64,000 nucleotides of DNA from NCBI GenBank assembly GCA_028287785.1, contig JAQBOZ010000028.1, positions 186,001 through 250,000 of the forward strand. The letters are read 5' to 3'. Below the pieces are notes generated by a model that saw only the letters and a list, made by a program, of their open reading frames with translations, was not told the DNA's origin and searched no databases. Source of the stretch: Chlorobiota bacterium (GTDB lineage Bacteria; Bacteroidota; Ignavibacteria; OLB7). Shown here one piece after another: positions 60,995-64,000 of this stretch (position 1 is its first letter; each line of letters opens with the position of its first letter). A program made the position numbers and the translations under genes.

Positions 60995-62200
60995 ATGAAC
61001 CATTTGATCACGTCAGCCAGGCAGTTCTCCCTTGGCATCATCACGGGCATGCTCCTGCTGATGGCGGCAACGGCGATGGCCGGCCAGGTATCCCCGGCGG
61101 CAATCCCCGGCGCCGATGCGGGGCAGACCGGCGGCCACGACTCCGCCGGCGTGACAAAGACCGATACCCTTCCGGCGGCAGGTTCGCCGGGGGATACGTT
61201 GACAACGCGCGCCACGATCCCCGATTCGACCCGCCCACCGCTTCCCGACTCGTCGATCGTCGGACGCGTCGGCCCTGGTCCGTCGCAGTCCCCTGAGACC
61301 CCATCGCTCAACGATGTTCTGACCGATCATCCCCGCCTGTCGCAGGAGGAGTATACGTTTGCCGGGCACACCCGGTATACCATGAACGGAAAGCTCCCGT
61401 ACCGGCAGACCAATATCCAGCCGGGGACAATGGCGGCATTCGGCGGGGCGCTGCTGGCGCTGGCGACCACCATCACCTGGTACCAGCAGGCGTGGTATCC
61501 GGACAGCACTCTTCAGCATTTTCATTTCCTGGTGGACTGGAGATATGCCAAGGAGTTCGACAAGGTGGGGCATGCGTTCGGCGGGTGGATGTCGGCGTAT
61601 TGCAGCCACGAGGCGTTTATCGCATCGGGGCTTTCGAAGGATGACGCGGCCATCTGGGGAGCCGCCGGAGGGCTCTTCTTTCAGACGTTCATGGAGGTGC
61701 AGGATGGCTTCCATTCCTGGGGATTCGACTGGACCGATGAGCTTGGGAACGTTATCGGCGCGGGCTACTTCTACGCGCAGTTGAAGGTCCCCTTCCTCCA
61801 GAACTTCGACCCGAAATGGTCGGTGGGCCCCACCGGTCGCGATTCCGCCCGGAACGCCGCGCAGATCCGCTCCCGTCTGATCGTGGATGACTACGACAGG
61901 CAGGAGATGTGGCTTTCGGTCAAGGTCCACAACCTCCTCCCGGAAAACCTCCAGCCCTACTGGCCGAAATGGCTTCAACTGGCCGTGGGCGCCGGCGCGC
62001 GCGATGTGGAATTGCAGGGCTACACTCCGTACCGTGTGCTTCACTTATCGCTCGACTACAACCTCGTGGAGATGCTCCCCGATCTGGGGCCGTTCGGCAA
62101 CTGGCTTATTCAGGGGATCAACGCGTTTCATCTCCCGGCACCAGCCCTTCAGTTGTGGCCGAAGGTGAAGTTCGAGCTCATTTACCCTTTCCATCTGTGA
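60995..62200 (+). CDS. DUF2279 family protein, copy 2, with Pro/Thr-rich N-terminus
   Basis: 401 aa from ATG 60995 (MNHLITSARQFSLGIITGMLL, signal peptide to AMAGQ). Residues about 30-115 are low-complexity (Asp/Pro/Thr/Ser), absent from copy 1. The domain has FDKVGHAFGGWMSAYCSHEA, LFFQTFMEVQDGFHSWGFDWTD and NAFHLPAPALQLWPKVKFEL, and ends YPFHL. The shared features with 40335-41243 make the two clear paralogues. Terminal aromatics in both suggest outer-membrane barrel character. Function unknown. Confidence 0.85.
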   Translation: MNHLITSARQFSLGIITGMLLLMAATAMAGQVSPAAIPGADAGQTGGHDSAGVTKTDTLPAAGSPGDTLTTRATIPDSTRPPLPDSSIVGRVGPGPSQSPETPSLNDVLTDHPRLSQEEYTFAGHTRYTMNGKLPYRQTNIQPGTMAAFGGALLALATTITWYQQAWYPDSTLQHFHFLVDWRYAKEFDKVGHAFGGWMSAYCSHEAFIASGLSKDDAAIWGAAGGLFFQTFMEVQDGFHSWGFDWTDELGNVIGAGYFYAQLKVPFLQNFDPKWSVGPTGRDSARNAAQIRSRLIVDDYDRQEMWLSVKVHNLLPENLQPYWPKWLQLAVGAGARDVELQGYTPYRVLHLSLDYNLVEMLPDLGPFGNWLIQGINAFHLPAPALQLWPKVKFELIYPFHL

Positions 62201-62235
62201 GAGAATCCGACGCCGCCGATACCGGCACCGTGAGC

Positions 62236-63033
62236 ATGAAGTCCGCAGCCACCGCCTCCCCGCGCGGACCGGGCCGGGCGGTCATAGATGTCGATCCCAT
62301 CATCAGCATCGTGATTCCCGCGTTGAACGAGGAGAAGCTGATCGAGCAGACGCTCCGGGTCTTCTCGCCGGAACTGCGGGCGCGCCACGGCATCGAGCTG
62401 ATCGTGAGCGATGGGGGAAGTCGCGACCGGACGGTGGAGATAGCCCGCGAACATGCAGATATCGTGGTGGAACATCGGGAGGAACGGCGGCAGACGATCA
62501 GCGAGGGACGCAACAGGGGGGCGGAGGTGGCGACGGGGACGCTGCTGGTCTTTATCTGCGCCGACACGATCCCGCGCGATCCCGAGAAATTCATGCAGGG
62601 GCTGGCGCGGTTCGCCAGGAGCGCCCCCGGCAGCGGAAAAATCGCGGCCATTGCCTGCCCGGTGGAGATCGCCCCGGAAGAGCGGCGCACCAGCGATCTC
62701 CTCTTTCATGCCTTCTTCAACAACTACGTCCGCCTCCTCAACCTTGTCGGCATCGGCATGGGACGCGGGGAGTGCCAGGTCATCCGTCGCGAGTCATTCC
62801 TCGCCGTCGGCGGGTACGATTCCGCGATGGTGGCCGGCGAGGATTTCGATCTCTATTCCCGCCTCGCCAGGATAGGCCGCATCGGGCACAGCAACGATCT
62901 CCGCGTCTACGAATCCCCCCGCCGCTTCCGGCGCTACGGCTATCTCAGGGTGCTTGCCTCCTGGACCACCAACGGCCTGGCGGTGATGCTCCTGCATCGC
63001 TCGGTTTCCAAGGAATGGGAGGAGATCCGCTGA
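62236..63033 (+). CDS. GT2 family glycosyltransferase
   Basis: 265 aa from ATG 62236; the in-frame GTG at 62197 overlapping the previous stop is possible. GT-A fold: ISIVIPALNEEKLIEQTLRVF, then GIELIVSDGGSRDRTVEIA (nucleotide-sugar site), QTISEGRNRGAEVATG and LLVFICADTIPRD (the D-x-D-like position is CAD). ECQVIRRESFLAVGGYDSAMVAGEDFDLYSRL matches the acceptor region. One hydrophobic segment near the C-terminus may associate with the membrane. It probably acts in surface glycan assembly. Confidence 0.9.
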   Translation: MKSAATASPRGPGRAVIDVDPIISIVIPALNEEKLIEQTLRVFSPELRARHGIELIVSDGGSRDRTVEIAREHADIVVEHREERRQTISEGRNRGAEVATGTLLVFICADTIPRDPEKFMQGLARFARSAPGSGKIAAIACPVEIAPEERRTSDLLFHAFFNNYVRLLNLVGIGMGRGECQVIRRESFLAVGGYDSAMVAGEDFDLYSRLARIGRIGHSNDLRVYESPRRFRRYGYLRVLASWTTNGLAVMLLHRSVSKEWEEIR

Positions 63034-63195
63034 TCCCCCCGTCCCGATCCCGTAACCACCGGCCCCGCCGGCATGGTGTTCAACATCCCACCCAGTCAGA
63101 TTCCACCCCATTCATGGCGTGCCCATGACCGATGTTCCACTCGCCGACGGGGCCGCAATCGCAACGATGCCGCTCCTTCGCCGGGTCAGCAGGGT

Positions 63196-63228
63196 GTTGA
63201 ACTGCTTCCGGCGCTCAGCCTGTTCAAC
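63196..63228. repeat. 33-bp dispersed repeat with GTTGAA/GTTCAAC ends, copy 2
   Basis: Begins GTTGAA and ends GTTCAAC with central TCCGGCGCTC. 26 of 33 bases agree with 42768-42800 at equal length. Confidence 0.55.
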
Positions 63229-63247
63229 AACGAATGGGGGGATGGTA

Positions 63248-63317
63248 CGCTCCGATGGAGCTTGAGCGGGAACGGGGACATCGTTGCTACAACCGGCGCG
63301 CTCCGATGGAGCTTGAG
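63248..63317. repeat. Direct repeat of a 19-mer containing a GCTCC-GAT-GGAGC hairpin
   Basis: CGCTCCGATGGAGCTTGAG occurs at 63248-63266 and 63299-63317, 51 bp apart. Each copy can fold as GCTCC-GAT-GGAGC, with the same GAT loop as the larger palindromic repeats. Confidence 0.7.
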
Positions 63318-63431
63318 GAGTGGTAAAGGGATCGATGATCGTTCGGGGGGACGGGTTCGACATGAGTCACTACCGAACCTGAGCAAGCGAGGCGTCCTTC
63401 CCGGACGCGCAATGAACGAACGGTGAAGGAC

Positions 63432-63456
63432 AACGCCGCAGATGACGTTGTTCAAG
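63432..63456. repeat. Copy of the AACGCCG..GAT.ACGT.GTTCAA repeat motif
   Basis: AACGCCGCAGATGACGTTG followed by TTCAAG. It agrees at most positions with 42884-42908 and 42965-42989 and, in reverse, with 11346-11363. Confidence 0.6.
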
Positions 63457-63659
63457 GGCCTGTTAGAGATATCTTGAAGTTTCTGACAAAATCGGCCATC
63501 GATCCGTTCTTTCGGGAACCCGGCAGGAAGCCCGCCGGAGCTATTCCCTCGAAGGGCCGCCTTTAACCGGCCGACGGCCCGTTCTGTTGGGAGCTTTTAG
63601 TAAATTGGCCGAATGGCGCCCCCCGAGCGCTCCGTCCCCGGTACATTTCAGGTATACTC

Positions 63660-64000
63660 ATGATGAATGTTCTTACGCGTCTCCCTCTCCTTTCGGCTCC
63701 TCTGGGGGCCCTTTCGCTGATGCTCGCATTGTCGTCCTGCGCGGTCGATACCACCTCTCCGACCACGGTCGGATCGGGGAATCTTTTCGACGCGACGATC
63801 CGCGGAAGCAGAATCTCGTTCGATCCGGAGAGCCTTGCGCTTCCGCCGTCGTACGATGCATCGGCGCACCGCGGCACGTTCACCGGCACGGTTGTCGGCG
63901 ACACGACCCGCACGCTGGTGGTGGCGTTTACGTACGATATCGATAACGCGAGCCTTCCGAAAACCCTCACCGGCTCCGATGTCTCGATCACCTATGCGGA
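63660..64000 (+). CDS. Lipoprotein, C-terminus cut by window edge
   Basis: The frame is open from ATG 63660 (AGG eight bases upstream) to the window end, 113 codons. The signal (LLSAPLGALSLMLALSSC) fits lipobox LSSC, Cys about residue 27. The visible mature part (VDTTSPTTVGSGNLFDATIRG, then LPPSYDASAHRGTFTGTVVG and VVAFTYDIDNASLPKTLTG) is beta-rich, with no family recognised. The frame was read directly because it has no stop inside the window. Confidence 0.75.
   Translation, partial: MMNVLTRLPLLSAPLGALSLMLALSSCAVDTTSPTTVGSGNLFDATIRGSRISFDPESLALPPSYDASAHRGTFTGTVVGDTTRTLVVAFTYDIDNASLPKTLTGSDVSITYA

Larger units (their letters stand above)
63034..63659. other. Intergenic region, 626 bp, rich in repeats
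   Basis: No gene is seen. It holds three repeat families listed separately (63196-63228, 63248-63317, 63432-63456) and a small GC palindrome (GCGTCC-TTCCC-GGACGC, near 63391-63407). Confidence 0.5.

Noticed and set aside
1-64000. tRNA, rRNA, transposase or phage genes
   Set aside because: No cloverleaf with T-loop GTTCRA context, no rRNA core sequence and no DDE/tyrosine recombinase motifs were seen by reading. A tRNAscan or covariance search would settle the small RNAs.

Overview
The window is about 60 % GC by eye and carries no rRNA, tRNA, phage, insertion sequence or CRISPR array that I can recognise. At least three secreted proteins end in a type IX secretion (Por-secretion) C-terminal tail. 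There are also many small lipoproteins, a TPR plus LuxR-type regulator and a Bacteroidota/Chlorobiota-style omega subunit. This points to a Gram-negative member of the Bacteroidota-Chlorobiota-Ignavibacteria-Kapabacteria group. A Kapabacteria-like lineage is my guess, not something I can prove. Many long open frames opposite real genes are codon-bias shadows and are left out.

Layout. 1-3.7 kb (minus): a cut-off IgGFc-binding-like secreted protein, a frameshifted relative, a very small type IX substrate coupled to an oligopeptide ABC ATPase (DppF/OppF type), and rsmE. 4.0-9.4 kb (plus): an ECF sigma factor, an inner-membrane-anchored protein ending in an outer-membrane beta-barrel-like domain, a lipoprotein, and a type IX-secreted IgGFc-like protein, closed by a hairpin. 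9.6-14.1 kb (plus): an AarF/UbiB kinase-like protein and three fatty-acid/phenylacetate-type enzymes (crotonase, PaaG-like isomerase, 3-hydroxyacyl-CoA dehydrogenase). 14.2-22.4 kb (minus): a DUF1460 amidase-like protein, a lipoprotein, a tandem array of four fibronectin-III lipoproteins sharing one unrecognised C-terminal domain, and a PduO-type cobalamin adenosyltransferase. 22.8-31.5 kb (plus): a YmdB-like phosphodiesterase, a type IX-secreted subtilase, a third crotonase, an OmpA-like protein, then yicC-gmk-rpoZ and a YflT-type stress protein. 31.6-42 kb: a LolD-type ATPase, an SDR lacking its catalytic lysine, an ATP-grasp-like protein, a Rieske/cytochrome b pair, a metallo-beta-lactamase-fold hydrolase, DinB, DUF1223, DUF2279 and lipoprotein genes.

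42.0-43.7 kb is a gene-poor island with several repeat families, including 19-bp inverted repeats (CTACGTA-N5-TACKTAG) at both ends. A third copy lies upstream of the neighbouring TPR-LuxR regulator (43.7-45.4 kb). 46.5-52.7 kb holds a STAND-type NTPase with TPR repeats and a large Ig-like type IX substrate. 53.3-58.4 kb (minus) has a deoxyhypusine-synthase-like gene and arginine decarboxylase (polyamine metabolism) separated by a truncated membrane-glycosyltransferase fragment, then a 2-Cys peroxiredoxin and an AhpD-like protein. 58.7-64.0 kb (plus) has a GH57 glucanotransferase, a second DUF2279 protein, a GT2 glycosyltransferase, a repeat-bearing gap, and a lipoprotein cut by the window edge.

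The most unusual items are the sigma factor next to a protein that appears to join an inner-membrane helix directly to an outer-membrane barrel, the FN3 lipoprotein array, the 7-5-7 inverted repeats around the regulator and island, and a cytochrome b with a large insert after its first helix.
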